A stretch of DNA of 64,000 nucleotides from Solea solea (Eukaryota; Chordata; Actinopteri; Pleuronectiformes; Soleidae): positions 13,884,131 to 13,948,130 of the forward strand of contig NC_081146.1 in NCBI RefSeq assembly GCF_958295425.1, read 5' to 3'. Under the pieces are notes generated by a model. That model made no database searches. It was not told the origin of the DNA and was given only the letters and a program-made list of their open reading frames with translations. This document shows, piece by piece, positions 10,706-23,290 of the stretch. How positions within the stretch are numbered: the first letter of the stretch is position 1; every line of letters starts with the position of its first letter. Position numbers and translations under genes: made by a program.

Positions 10706-10872
10706 CTCTAGGTGTTCAAGGATATACGGAGGGTTGGTCATACCCAGCCTCAGCATAGCGCCCTCAGGAATCACCTCCACCAATTTCCACAGCAATGTGG
10801 GCAGGTCTGTGCCAATGTCTCTACCATAAGCTCCCGTGTCTTCACTGGTCAACCAGATCTCACACACTCCCT
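10706..10872 (-). CDS. cdkal1: cdkal1 coding exon (radical-SAM barrel)
   Basis: This 167-nt exon completes Glu and encodes 55 further residues, from [20 protein letters not shown] through [20 protein letters not shown] to YILEHLE. It matches about residues 249-303 of human CDKAL1 almost residue for residue; Thr-Asp is seen where human has Thr-Asn. [15 protein letters not shown] is the conserved loop of MiaB/MtaB-type methylthiotransferases equivalent to the E-x-x-L-T-G-x-D-x-x-x-Y-G-x-D pattern. [10 protein letters not shown] is the next barrel strand. The acceptor is TTTTGTCCCCAG with a good pyrimidine tract. The donor is CTAGAG followed by GTAATG, phase 0. A CA-rich tract (TG on the plus strand, 10664-10680 with extensions to 10694) starts about 10 nt into the intron. 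Confidence 0.97.
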
Positions 10873-12429
10873 CTGGGGACAAAAAAAAAGTTTGAAAACT
10901 CATTTAGAGTGTTACTGGTTTAACAATCACAGCGATATTTTTTATAGCATATGTGTATGAATTCGATGCAGCTTTGTTCATTTCCTCAAGCATTTGAAGT
11001 GACATAAAAATGAAGCTGTTATGAGTTTATGATTCCCAATACAGCAATGCCATATTCACATACTGTAATGTTCTCCACTGGCAATGTTACGTATGCTGTA
11101 CACCCATGAGAAGCAGAGGTACTTTTCTTGGGAAGAAAACGTGACTGAAGAACTGGTGAAGCAACTGCAAGCATGGTTTACTGTACATACAGTATAAATC
11201 AACACCACCTGCTGAGAGACGGAGCCTTCCTCCAATCTCCGGAGTAGCAGCTGAGTTCCACATGCTGATAAAACATTTTACATTTTCACTTCAACATAAT
11301 ACACCTGCAAGTGAAGCATGGGCTTCATCTTGTATTTTTTTTTTTTCCAATCATTGCAACCATGTCTCTTTTCACTCCTGTGAAATGTCCATTATGTTTA
11401 CACAGGGCCAGATTACAAACCTGAGGTTTAACATAACGCTTGTTCTGCGTTTTTTCAGAGAGGTGGCCCCCGTAGCAGTGTAATGACCCATTAAAAGACG
11501 TGTCAACACACTGTTTATTTATAGATATGAATGTACATAAATATTTATTATCAATGTGCAACAGGATCTTCTTTACTATGACTTTATGCAGCTACTGTCG
11601 TTACACTTAGGGGAATCTCACATTTACAGTATATTGTAAATGGTGACTTTCTTTCTCGTGATGATTTAAAATGAACAAGGCTTTTATAAGTCTTATCCTA
11701 AACTGCCCAAGTCAAAGCTCTCTCTCCAATTGTACTGTTTCATTGATGATATGCATGTCACTGTTCATGAACTTTAAGCATAAGCAAAAACAACACGTGC
11801 AAAATTCACATTTATGTTGTTTTGATACAATAAATCACACAATAGTGATATAGGTTTATTGATTTCTTTCACTCACTTTGTAATTATTTGCCACTACAGC
11901 ATTAGCAAAATATGAATGTTGATGAAAACCGGTCAATAATTTTAGAACAAGCAGCATCACAGCAGCCTCTCTCACATCGGTGATCACTTTTCCCTTTTTT
12001 CTGTTGTCCTTGCCTAAACACTTTTAATAGAGATCAGCACGTGTCAACCACTGAGAAATGTGTGTCTTATAAACATACCTTCGAGGAATGTGAAGGTCAT
12101 ATACAGCGAGAGGGGACGATATACTGCCTTCATGCTAAATTAGACCAACGCTCACTGCTAGAGCTTAATGATCTCACTGTCATTTAGGTCTGGAAATGGT
12201 TGAGTGTCTGCCTAAACTCTGGTTTCAAAATTATCACATCACAAAAGCAATATATTTACACTCACAGGAGCACAAGCTCAACACACACACACACACACAT
12301 ACACAAACTCTCAAATAAACTCTCTCTCTCACACACACACAAAGTCCAATTAGTGAAACACTATCGTTACACTTTGAACGAGCACATGCATCTTTCTGTC
12401 CGTCTTTGCACAGCTAATGATAATGATAA

Positions 12430-12432
12430 TTG

Positions 12433-12469
<37 letters not shown>
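12430..12469. repeat. TG microsatellite
   Basis: This is a TG run of about 20 units with one CG interruption near its start. A shorter CA run lies at 12279-12299. Confidence 0.93.
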
Positions 12470-12471
<2 letters not shown>

Positions 12472-13512
12472 ACATGTTCAAAGGCATGCATGGGCCAGAT
12501 AGATTAAAGATGATGACAGTATAATTGTCCGGAGTGAAACCATCTCCAAAGCTCATCATCATTGACGTTAAGATGTGCAAATTATTTCTGGAGCCAGCCA
12601 CGTCAAGAACATCCATCAATTACATGTGATCAGATGTGCAGGCAAATGCAGAGTGTATAAGAATGCATGCGGGGCATGATTTACATTTGCTTCAGCATGC
12701 AATTAATTTAATCTCGGTCCGCTACTCAAAAATATCATAAAATACGCTTCTACTGACTATCTCGAATCAGGGTTTTCCACTTGTGAAAACAATATCCAGC
12801 TGGGTAAGAATAGTAGCCAGCTGTTTGGACTGCCTCACAAAAAAAAAAAACTGTACACCATCAACAATTTTGCTGACTTAAACCAATTCATCTAAATTTT
12901 ACACTTGCAACAACAAATGTCATTATCAACATTCATAAACCTTATTGTTTAAAAGCTCCTTGTCATTTCATATTAAGCTCTGGAGTGAATACAGGTCTCT
13001 CTGCCAGATCCCAACTATTGCCTGCGTCATCTGCTTCCTAGGAATGGATTCATTCCTAAACCCATCAAACCAGCTGCACACTTTTCGACGTCACATCTCG
13101 GTCCCACAAGATTTCTGGCCAAATTCTCTCTTTATACAAGGCTAGAAGCTATGTTCCACTGGCCTTGAAGCTTCCAAAACAACATTAATGTGACTTAACT
13201 CATACAATACTACTGAGAGTGCAATCTTTTCTATAATATGATGAAATACCTCTTGCAATTACTTTGTTAATCTTCTTGTGACCAGGGTCATGCTTTGGAG
13301 AAAGTGTTCCATGTCAAGCCCACAGTCATACATAGATCTCAAACCTTAAACATTTAGGCCCAGGTCATTAAGGTCTGAGTCATGTAACTTTTGCCATCTG
13401 CCCATTTTCGCAATGGTCCACATCGACCCAGGGCAGACAAACGTGAGCACACCAACCTTTTTTCAACCCACGCGGTGGTGTGCCTTTGTTTTAGTCAAAA
13501 GAGACAACCAAC

Positions 13513-13990
13513 GGTGCGTTCACACCGGCTCCTTCTTAATCGAACCCTAGTTCGGTTTGTTTGGGGAGGTGTGAATGCGTAACCGAACTCTGATCCGTAC
13601 CAAAGAAGCAAACTCTGGTCTGCCAAAAAACGTAGGTCTTGGATTGCTTCAAGTGAACCAAATTCAGGAAGCGGACTACAACGCAGGGCATTGTGGGTAA
13701 ATGCAACCAAAACATATGTGCATAGAGGTGGGAAAAAATGGTGAGCCCACTGTTGCAGCATATATGTGTCTTATATTCACATAAATCCAAATAAATAAAA
13801 CCAAGACCGATGTTCTTAGGTGGCAGAAACAGAAGTTGTCCTGCATAAACCAACAGATGAGCGAGTTTTCTCGTTCATTGTTATCTTGTCTTCTCCTTCA
13901 GTCATTCTTGATGCAGCGCCACCTCAGATGAGGAGGGGAACGTGTTGTCCCCAATCGTAGTGAGTCTAGCAGACTATTAGGTGTGAAAAT
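13513..13990. mobile_element. MITE-type element with TTCACACC ends
   Basis: The left end GTGCGTTCACACCGG and the right end TTAGGTGTGAAAATG carry inverted TTCACACC/GGTGTGAA ends. Just inside the left end, GAACCCTAGTTCGGTTTG and GGGAGGTGTGAATGCG give a second GGTGTGAA. Elements opening GTGCGTTCACACC are abundant in fish genomes. No target duplication could be fixed by eye and there is no transposase. Confidence 0.65.
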
Positions 13991-16595
13991 GACCTAAGAA
14001 GACAGTAACCATGGAAACTACCTTAAGGTTATGTGATGAGGTCTGCCGGTACATAAACGCATACAAGTTAGGGCCTAAAGAATAAAAGGACATACAAATG
14101 AGGGCTACTGGAAAATGAACATGGGACCGAATTTGCATACGCACAACGCTAGACTGACCCTGACCCTTGTTTAGAATGAATGGACCGTGTACGCACATGC
14201 AGAAATGTCGGAATGCAGAGCACCTTGTGGAAAGTGTGACCCGAGCCCAAGTTTCCTCTTCAGCTTGTGCCACAGGCTCTTTTGTATTTCATGTGCTAAT
14301 GGTGTTATTGTTGGCCAAAGACGCAGAGATGGTGGCAGTTTCAGGAAATGTGAGCTTGTTCTCCCTTTTCTATCTGTTCTGATACAAAGCACAGCTGCTT
14401 CCTCTGATTTTGGTACGTGTGCGGCGGAGAGGGGTCACAGTGGTGCAGATCTTTACATTTGCATTCATTTGGAGAGCGAAGGCTTTCAACGGTAATACAT
14501 ATGTTGTCCATCTATAATGTTGTGACTAAAGTTTTGATGAAGAGTGGTCTACAAAGTATGCGCTCTGCTGAAATGACCCTTCAAAAGCGAAAGGTTGCGG
14601 CTGACTTCTGACCCAATGATACAATGTGAGCAAAATACTGATATTGTTAAAAAAAAAATTGTCTCTTGAAACAAAGGGGAGGCAACTTTCCTTTGTGTTT
14701 TGACCTATGTGCATCAAATAAGTAACCCTCAGCCTAACCTTTTCTTTTCCATGGCAATGTGTGATGAAGTTTGATGTCAGAACACTTACAAAGATAGGTG
14801 GGGGCCAGGCATTTTTCCTACAGGCTATTAAATTTCACTTAACAATGCCAGCAGTGCAAAAAAAAAGCACAGGGAAGAGTCAACAAAACAAGCTAAAGAT
14901 ACTAGTGTCCAGCCTAGTTTGGTATTGCTCCCTAGGGGGTGGGATTATACATGGTATAGAGAAAATAGAGAGACAGAGATTGTAAGAGAGAGAGCACAAA
15001 AGGAAACAGCTGTGTGGACACCAGGACATTTGTCTTTGTCCAAGACTGACAACAGCATGTCTGGCAAATGCCATAATACTTGTTTCCAAAAAGCTCTTAT
15101 ACTTGAACTGATGAGAGCTTTAAGTGTGATGGATACGCTGGTTGTTTCTATGCTTGTCTGTACAATGAATTCAGGTAAGGGTCTGCTTTTACACATTTTG
15201 ATATGCCTGCGTTTCCCTCTGTGCTCTTCATATTCATCGAAATGTTCACAGGTCAAAAGGAAAAGCAGTAAAAAAAACAAGAAATCCAACACAAAGGAAA
15301 GACATTAAAATAGAGTGTGAGAATACATTAGCTCCTGCATATTATCCTGTCCAAACGGACTGGTTAATATGGATCTGACACAGTGAGTTAGAGTGTGAGT
15401 CATGATGCCTAACTGTACAAATATTATAATGAAAAGCAAGTGGACAGTGCTCCACCTTACCATATTGTTTTTGTAATTGTCACACATTACACCCATGTTA
15501 TTGTCTCAGAATGTCATGTGACCAGTTAAGTCTTATCATGATCGAGTGAGTGTGCCTGCTTTAAAAGTTAGTCTACTTTAATTAGGTCAAGAATGACAAT
15601 AGTAATAACCCTGAGACTACAGATCCCTTGGGTTACATTTAAGTGTTTAAAATTGTTTTTAAAAAAAACTGGGCTAAGACCTACAAATAGTACCTCAACA
15701 TTAGGGTTTTAACTTAGATCTCTACTGTTTTCTGTTCAGTATCTCTGGGCATTTTCAAAATTGTGTGCGGTAGCGATACAACATTGGTCGATTTGCATGT
15801 AACACTCAATAGTTATTTTATACAGACATTCTAACTTGTGTACTTGAAATTCAGCGGCCATTAGTTCTGACAAGGAATGAATATCACTACACACTTTACA
15901 CATGGCTCTGTCTTTGCTCCGTCCCCGGGTAAAAGCATGCGGAGAGTGGGAGGAGAAAAGAAATGAGGGCTCTGAAGCAGTTGCTTTGAAGAAGTGTGGC
16001 AGAACCAATTGATTCAGGTGATTGGGAGCTTTAGTAAATACCACAGCTAAAACTGTAAAAGGGAGTGGAATCATAAATGAGACACACAAGCAGCACAACC
16101 TGACCACACATATTTATGTCCTGCTTTTTTTCTATTAGCTGGTACATGTTGGCTCTGGTTCCTTCGGTTGTACAACATTTTAGCTTCTTTAGTCTGTCGC
16201 TTCCTCACTGTTGTTTCTATAACAGCAACAGTGTTACTAGGCAATCAGCCAATAACTTGCAACAACACTAGCAGACACACTATGGTTATAAAGTGGAACC
16301 AGTACATGGAAATTTGTGGGAGATGGACTGGGAATTTTTTAGTAATCTGTTTGCTAAACAAGCCCAAAATCAAATACACAAGCATTTTTTATCACACTTG
16401 AGACATGACAAGCATAATCATTACCATCAGGCCAATATTAGGGCACTTTAAAATGTTCATATCAGGGGCTGATTGCTTGTTTTGCGATACCCAGTTTACA
16501 GCATTAATGTAAGCACAATTCAAACTGCTTTCCATTCAACACAATAAAGAGCAACCCTGCCATGTATCCTTACATCCTTCTGCAAAAGGCCCTGC

Positions 16596-17060
16596 TCAGA
16601 CCTGGTCGTAAAAATCTGTCCTGAAAGATCTGATCGCAACTTTCCAAAATGGTTCCGAGATAGATCTCACGTGGCCCGTGCGAGATTGGATCCAGCTTTT
16701 TTTTTTCAAATACACACCGACTTCACAAGAACACAATTGTGTTTGTAATGAGTCTATACAGATGTGTCTGCCGTCAATCTGTGTGTGTGTGTGCATTTAT
16801 ACAAGTTTCTGGGAGAGAGAAAGAGGAAAAAGAGATGAGAGCTGAGTGAATCAAAGCATGACCGACGTGAAAACTAAATACGAGAAACTGCAGAGAATGA
16901 AAGGATGTCAGCTGAGGGGGTGATCTGTAATGTGTTCAGGAGAGGGATTGCATTGATGAATGCTCAGGAATGGGTGCATCCGGATGAAGTGGGAGTATTC
17001 AGATCTTACCGTAGGCCTGTCCACATGTGATCAGCACGGATCACATGTGACCAGGTCTGA
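16596..17060. mobile_element. MITE-type element with 12-bp inverted ends
   Basis: TCAGACCTGGTC at 16596-16607 and its exact complement GACCAGGTCTGA at 17049-17060 bound a 465-bp noncoding unit. Inside the left end, GATCTGATCGCAA, and inside the right end, an 11-bp palindrome (CACATGTGATC, 6 bases, GATCACATGTG), resemble fish elements with AGACCTGG termini. Flanking target duplication is unclear. Confidence 0.72.
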
Positions 17061-17577
17061 ATGGGGTCAATCTACCTGAACTATCTAATTACGTGATCTA
17101 CTAAAATGTCATCCCTGTCACGTTACTGGCCTCCTTTACCCTGTTTATAAGCAAACATAATACTTTGATTATCAATTATGATAAATGTATTGTTTCTGAT
17201 GAAGGATACTTTTCAATTAGCCAGTAAAACGCATACTGACAAATGTCTGTTCAACCAGTTTTAAGCAGCAGTTAAATCAAACCCACTGAGGCACCAACAT
17301 TTACACTCAGACGAACCACATCTACCACCAGAATGCACACAACTGGAACGTGACCCAACACTAAAGCAGCATGACGACCATGTAGCAGTAGATTATACAA
17401 ATGAACTGAATGTGATGGTGTTTGAGTCTGTTCTACAGTACATATTTACAGTATATATATTCAGATTTATGAATAGAAACAAGCGAGATACTGTTCCATC
17501 CCCACCCTTCACATGAGTAGAGTTCAGTGTTCATACTCATCTTAATCTCTTTGGCATGATATACATTTTGATTGGCT

Positions 17578-17999
17578 GCCACGGGCTACAATGTTTAAGA
17601 GATTATAGATTAGATGCACATAAAGATGATCCTATTAAACAGCATTAAAAACATATTTTCCATAACACGAGTCAGCACATGGCTAAGCATGTTACAGTAC
17701 ATGCATGCATGGAAAAAGAGACTGAGAGAGAAGAAGTGAGTTTATCGCAAATCTTAAATAAAACGTTCTGAAATGTTAAATTGCTTAGGAGTAAAAGGAT
17801 TTGAATTTAATAGGACAGTGAGACACACATCTTGAAGTAGAGGCACACACTCACACACATGCATCATGGCAACTTAATGCATACAACATGCTTAGATCTG
17901 TGTTGCTTTGTGTCATGGAAAATAAGGACTTAATGCAGGATAATAGGATCATCTGTATGTGCATATAATCTGTAATCTATTAAACATTACAGGCCATGC
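17578..17999. repeat. Long imperfect inverted repeat (about 118-bp arms)
   Basis: The arms at 17578-17695 and 17882-17999 are reverse complements at roughly 80% by eye, with at most one or two gaps. Identical cores include ATGCACATA, GATGATCCTATTA, TATTTTCCAT and CTAAGCATGTT. The loop is about 186 bp and has two small CA runs. Weaker similarity extends outward to about 17565 and 18020. It could be a fold-back element. No coding sequence is present. Confidence 0.85.
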
Positions 18000-18319
18000 A
18001 AACAATCAGGAATGGCATGATTTTCTGTATGTGCGGCTGAATCAGGTTGGATTCCTTTAGGGAATTTTTCACTTTGAATTATTGACTTTAAAAAAAAAAT
18101 GTAATACTTTGAATTGTATTTGATTTAGGCAATTCTTGATGACTTTGTCGATATGTTAATGTTCATCTGACAACATTAAATCCAGCAAACATTATAAACC
18201 TCATGTTATGCAAGGCGATATGTTATTTAAAACACCAGGTTTGACTTCTCCTGATTAAAATGGAAGTCTAGCATACAGGAAATGTACACACCATACTTTA
18301 CATACATTAGTATATAGTA

Positions 18320-18445
18320 AGAATGAGCAGATATGATACTTAGTATTGGTCCGTTACTCGTCAAAATAACTCTGACTGATATTAGTATGGGTAGATCCTC
18401 AAGTATTTGTAAAATCAGTATCAGACATGTACAAAGTATTATCGA
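18320..18445. repeat. Fragment of dispersed repeat (ATACTnnTATTGG type)
   Basis: The run GATACTTAGTATTGGTCCG followed by ACTCGTCAAAATAACT and ending AAGTATTATCGAGCC resembles a common fish repeat made of TATCGGTATCGG-type steps. This is recognised by pattern only; the family is unnamed here. Confidence 0.45.
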
Positions 18446-19087
18446 GCCATCCACAGTTTTTGCCTGCTAGCACATTTTACACTTGCAGATTTAAGTAAAC
18501 ACCAGCAGGACAAAATAGAAGAAAAGGACACAAACTACGAGTCCTACAAGATTGTAACCATACTCGTCTTACTTGATTTGTTGGTTTCAACGGAGACTAT
18601 AATTAATCGGAATATAAATTCAACCCCCCACCACAACACACAAAGAAAGATGTGTGTTGACATTGACAGTTCATGGATCAATATGATTTTATTCATGTGC
18701 ATTCATTCAGTTAGTGCGTGTGCAAAATTTTGTATGAGAGAGAGGAGACAGAGAGTCAAAGAGATGTAGAGAAAGAGAAAATGGCATGTAAAGATGAGTA
18801 ATCTGTAATATTTTTTAAATATTTTACAAAATATCTTTTTGGTCCTTTACTAACATTGTTTGAGGGTCTTCTGATCAGTAAGTTACTCTTATTTTTTTGA
18901 CCGGCAAATTCTTGCGATTATAAGTTCGTTTGGCCATCAATGAATGTGTATGAGACAACAAATTAAGGTCTGGAAGAGGAAGTATTCAGCCATTATGAAT
19001 TGCATGGTCATTTGAAAGTGCTTCCTTTGAAAGAAAGCATTGTTCATTATCATCATCACTGCATCACTTGGAGACAAAATGCACATA

Positions 19088-19113
19088 AACACACACACAC
19101 ACACACACACACA
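19088..19113. repeat. CA microsatellite
   Basis: This is a CA run of about 13 units. Confidence 0.9.
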
Positions 19114-20004
19114 CTTTTTCTGCAGTATCACTGCCTGGAAGGCCTGTCTGACCTTCATTCACATTAGTCCCTACCCTGTCCTCCACGGCCAGCCAATCCC
19201 CTCTGGCTGTCAGCCTCCAGAGTGAATCTCTTCGCCCACCACTACACACTTAAAAATTCTGGGGCAGATGTCAACAACAGCAATTGGAGGAAAAAGAGGA
19301 AAAAGTTAATGACTGCGCGTAATGTGGTTGGCCTAAACGCAAAAAAAAAGCTAGGTCAAGTAGCAGGAATCAGAATCATTCTTCAGTTTCAATAGGGTCC
19401 TACGTGCGATCGGACCCTAAATAATAAAGTACAAGGGAGTATTTTCTGATTTGCCTTGATGTCCCATCAGTGTTTGAGTTTTCACAGGTGTGACTAAAAA
19501 ATACCCGTCCATTTCTATCTATTAAAGATTTATCTCCAATGATGGAGTTTACTTGTCACAAAGTTTGTACACATTCTCATCCTCTGAAGACTTACCCACT
19601 CCAGACTGTCCTCTGAGTGGCATTAGCTGACATCAAAGAGAAATGCTCCCTTGTCAAATTTAAATAAACTCGACAAAGATTCTTACTATTTTTCTCAAGG
19701 TTTAGAATCAAAAGCTCTCACTCCAATTCGTAAACTACGGTAATCTTTGATTCGCAGGCATGCGAGAAATTACCATTTCCACACGCGCAAGCATTGACAG
19801 ATTAATACACACACACAGACAGACAGACACAGGACCTCTTTCAAACGCCATAACAAACACTCGCAAACTATAACGCGCACATATACACCACACGCACACA
19901 CACAGAATTTAATTGCAGTAATTAAGCAGCTTAATTTAGAGTCACAACTGTTGATGCAGTGTGTGGGTGTCTTGGCAGGTAGCGTCATCATCGCGGATTA
20001 ACCA

Positions 20005-20005
<1 letters not shown>

Positions 20006-20039
<34 letters not shown>
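20006..20039. repeat. CA microsatellite
   Basis: This is a CA run of about 17 units, followed 40 bp later by the alternating purine-pyrimidine patch at 20080-20162. Confidence 0.93.
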
Positions 20040-20042
<3 letters not shown>

Positions 20043-20079
20043 TATATGCAAATATTCTCCCTCAGACATGTTTATACCA

Positions 20080-20162
20080 AATACATGCATGTGTGCATGC
20101 ACAGCTTACGTGTGCATGTTGCACATACATGCACACGTGTGGATGCGCATGCATATGCACGG
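20080..20162. repeat. Alternating purine-pyrimidine palindromic patch
   Basis: About 80 bp are built from GCATGC, GTGTGC and GCACAC steps. A perfect 12-bp inverted repeat sits at 20108-20119 and 20127-20138 (ACGTGTGCATGT) with a 7-base loop. It is cruciform-prone and Z-DNA-prone sequence without any recognised element. Confidence 0.75.
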
Positions 20163-21849
20163 CATTAATGAACCGCCAACACAATCCTTTAAACAACAAC
20201 ATCATGTCAGCTTTAACCTACTTTCACATAGTTTGTGAACTACGGGCAGGATCGCTCCGTGCACACCAGCAGTGTCTCGATACATGAAAGCATGTATGAC
20301 TGCGTGCTCACGAACTGTATGGAATACATACGAAAAAAAGCCGCAGCATACCGTATGTGGGTCAGACATAATGTATGTGGATATCAAAAGTAATTGGCAG
20401 AAGGTCTTCAAGTAGCGTGTGCGCGCGTGTTATAAAGTATGTATATCTATACGTGTTTGTGGGCTGTGTATATAAACGTATAGAGAGTAATTGGGAGAGA
20501 GGATACTGTAAGATACAATCATGATAAATTACAGTTTCTCTTTCATCTTTTCACGCCTGTGTGTGTGTCGTCAAAGATGAAGCCTCTTGTGAAGATGCGA
20601 ACACAAATGCACTACTACATACAGAATACATACAGAAGAGAATCTGCAGGGAGAAAAAAAACAAAAACAAAACAGGCCTTTTCCCGTATCCATACTGTTG
20701 CAGGTTGAGAACTTCCTGTGACCTCGGGAGGAGTGGCAGACAACTAATGAATGATGGGAAAGATGGAGGAGGGGATGGCAATCAATTGTTTATTGATGTA
20801 AGTGATAAACTGTTCCACTGAAAATGGCAGGTTTCAAAGTACTAATATTCTTCTTGCCTCAGGCAAACCAGCACACAATGGTGCATTGTTAGAAGAACAC
20901 AACTATTCACATAAGGGGGGGAAAAAGCCGGTTCACACCTCTCAGCCAGTACATCCTAGGTGATGTTTCAGCCACTACCACCACAAACAGGACAAGGAGG
21001 TCCATTCATTGGGAGATAGACAGTATATTTTGGTTATTTTTTTTGCCTCGAGGCAATTTAGATTTGAGTGCATAAGCAGCAGCCTTTCACAAAACATCCC
21101 AAACACTACTGAAAAACAAATAAGCAGGGTAGATAATGACTAACAATAACAAACAGATGATGTGGGAGAACTGTTTTCTTCAAGAGAGAGACTAACATTA
21201 TTGATGATTTGGTCAGCAATCAACAGGCCTTTTTCTTTTTGGAAAGCAAACTTCTCTCATCAGTTACTAACTAAATCTATGATATGAAAAAAGATGCAAC
21301 TGTCACAATGAGTCAGCTGTTCAAAAATTGTGTGTTACAGTGATATGAAGGAAACTTTCTCACAATGGACAGAGATATTGAGCAAAATGTCATATTTGAA
21401 AGACTATTTATAACAGTCACTTACTGATTAACAGTCACCTGACGATCTACTGATCAATCAGATCACTTCAGCACCGATGTGAATGTTTGGGACTGAATAT
21501 TGTTGTGAATTGTGCGAAACAGCAATCTATCAAGCAGGGACTATCCATACCGTCTCGAGATCTGACCCCGTGTCATTCTATGAGGATAATGAACTTGTAC
21601 TGTACGTCATTAAAAGTGCATGAGATGAAGCCGTAGGGAGGATGAATGGCTGATAGGATGCTTACATTAGTGGACGGTGAGGCAGAGACACAGAGAGAGT
21701 GTGAGGGAGGGAGAGAGGGGTGAGCGTGTCAAAGGGAGCTACAGGGCCTGGATTCCATTTCTGTATGCTTCAGAGACCTCAAGAACTGCAAGGCACCCAA
21801 GGCATACACACAAACACACAAATCCACATGTTTGTGCAGCTATTCTTCT

Positions 21850-22115
21850 TAGGACACTGTAGAGACTTCTATTCATTTGGAACAGACTAAATAAAGCATT
21901 ATCCTTAATCTTAACCATAAAAAGTTAATGCCAAAACCCTAACTTAAACCTAACCACAATTCAAATCTTAGTCCCACACTTAACCAGTTCTCACCTCTCA
22001 GATAAGAGGTTCTGTCTCATTAGGACATCAGGTTGTAGTCCCCCTGAGAACTACTGGTCCTGTAAAAGTCAGTGTTTATGGCAGAAGAGGTAACAAATAC
22101 AAGCTGACACACACA
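21850..22115 (-). repeat. TG-associated dispersed repeat, copy 2
   Basis: This is the reverse orientation of the family at 3490-3700: AACCCTAACTTAAACCTAAC, then GGTTCTGTCTCATTAGGAC, CTGAGAACTACTGGTCCTG and GTCAGTGTTTATGGCAGAAG. A CA run adjoins at 22106-22123. Here the landmark order is the mirror of the plus copies. Confidence 0.8.
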
Positions 22116-22496
22116 CACACACAAAGAGACAAATGTCTCAGCGGTGACCTTACATGTGGAAATGAGAGCATATTAAAAAGTCATTGACGCTTATTATCAG
22201 CTGTCAAAGAAGTCAAAGTACACAAATACACACATGACATTTATCCTCAAAGACAAACAGCATTCAGACACACGTGCAGTACCACAGTTGCGTTATTAAT
22301 TAGACATAATAAGATTTAACTCTTTTCAATTCAAGGTTGTTGACCCATTTTTTGCAGTGTGTGTATTCATGTTTGCCTATGTGGTTTTGCAGCCACTAAT
22401 GTGATAAATAATAATAAGTCTGGTCAGTATTTATGCAAATATATTCATAACCCACCAGCAGGCATCATGTTTGTGTTTGTTAATTCACTTAGTCGG

Positions 22497-22522
22497 GGTG
22501 TGTGTGTGTGTGTGTGTGTGCA
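22497..22522. repeat. TG microsatellite
   Basis: This is a TG run of about 12 units, followed within 90 bp by a T-rich patch and the third copy of the TG-associated repeat. Confidence 0.9.
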
Positions 22523-22604
22523 TTTAGGTAAGAGAAGGTGTGAAAGTGTCTGTTTGACAGTCTTGTCAAGACTGTTTTTTGTGTGTGTTTGTATTTTTTT
22601 TTTC

Positions 22605-22720
22605 TTTTGTTCTCATGGAGTCCTCATGGAGACCAAAACTTGGTTTTAATGTGGCAGGGCCTTATTTTCCAAGGAACGGCTTCAGTTTAGGGCTAAAGAC
22701 TCATTAATATGCCAAAAATG
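22605..22720 (+). repeat. TG-associated dispersed repeat, copy 3 (partial)
   Basis: TCTCATGGAGTCCTCATGGA, then GACCAAAACTTGGTTTTAAT and TTTAGGGCTAAAG, match the family core. It is only about 115 bp long and lacks the first part. Confidence 0.7.
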
Positions 22721-23129
22721 TTCATCCTGTCTTCTTGGTAATATCACTGAGCTTGAATTTCATTCAGTCAGACAGAAAAATATAGTTTTTTTTGATGACC
22801 TTACTTCTTCCTAAGAAGGGTCACGTGATGTTACATGTAGCGTGACTGGCTTCCTGTTTTATACAGGTTTGTCAGAGAGCAGGAGATAACTACCCTGTCT
22901 GACGTCCTGTTGAGGACAGCATCCCAGGTGTGTGATAGAATGTAAGAGTTATACCCTACGAAAGAGATGGAGACGGACTGAGCCTTTCATCCATACTTTG
23001 CGTACATTTCAGACGAAACGGAAAACCTAAACCCATTAGAGAGCCAATGGTCCAATCAGTCAACTTGGCACAGAGGACATAATAGTGTAACGTCCACACC
23101 AATGCAAAATTAGCACTGGGGTATGTGGT

Positions 23130-23290
23130 GTAGTGACGGAGATGACGTTTGTGGGGTTTAAGTGTCTTGCCCAAGGACATATCGGTATGTAGAGTAGTGG
23201 AGCTACTTCCACTTGAAAGACGACTCACTCTTCCGACAGCACTTCATCCAATCGGGGGACCAGAACTCCATACAGAGGTGCTCCTCTCTG
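23130..23290 (-). repeat. SINE-like element, diverged copy
   Basis: GTTTAAGTGTCTTGCCCAAG followed by GACATATCGGTATGTAGAGT matches the second SINE-like copy at 34230-34280 (AAGTGTCTTGCCCAAGGACA). The rest is diverged. The minus orientation follows from the better copy. Confidence 0.6.

Noticed and set aside
10712..10960. Plus-strand frame over the exon at 10706-10872
   Set aside because: It is antisense to a well-conserved cdkal1 exon; no independent support.
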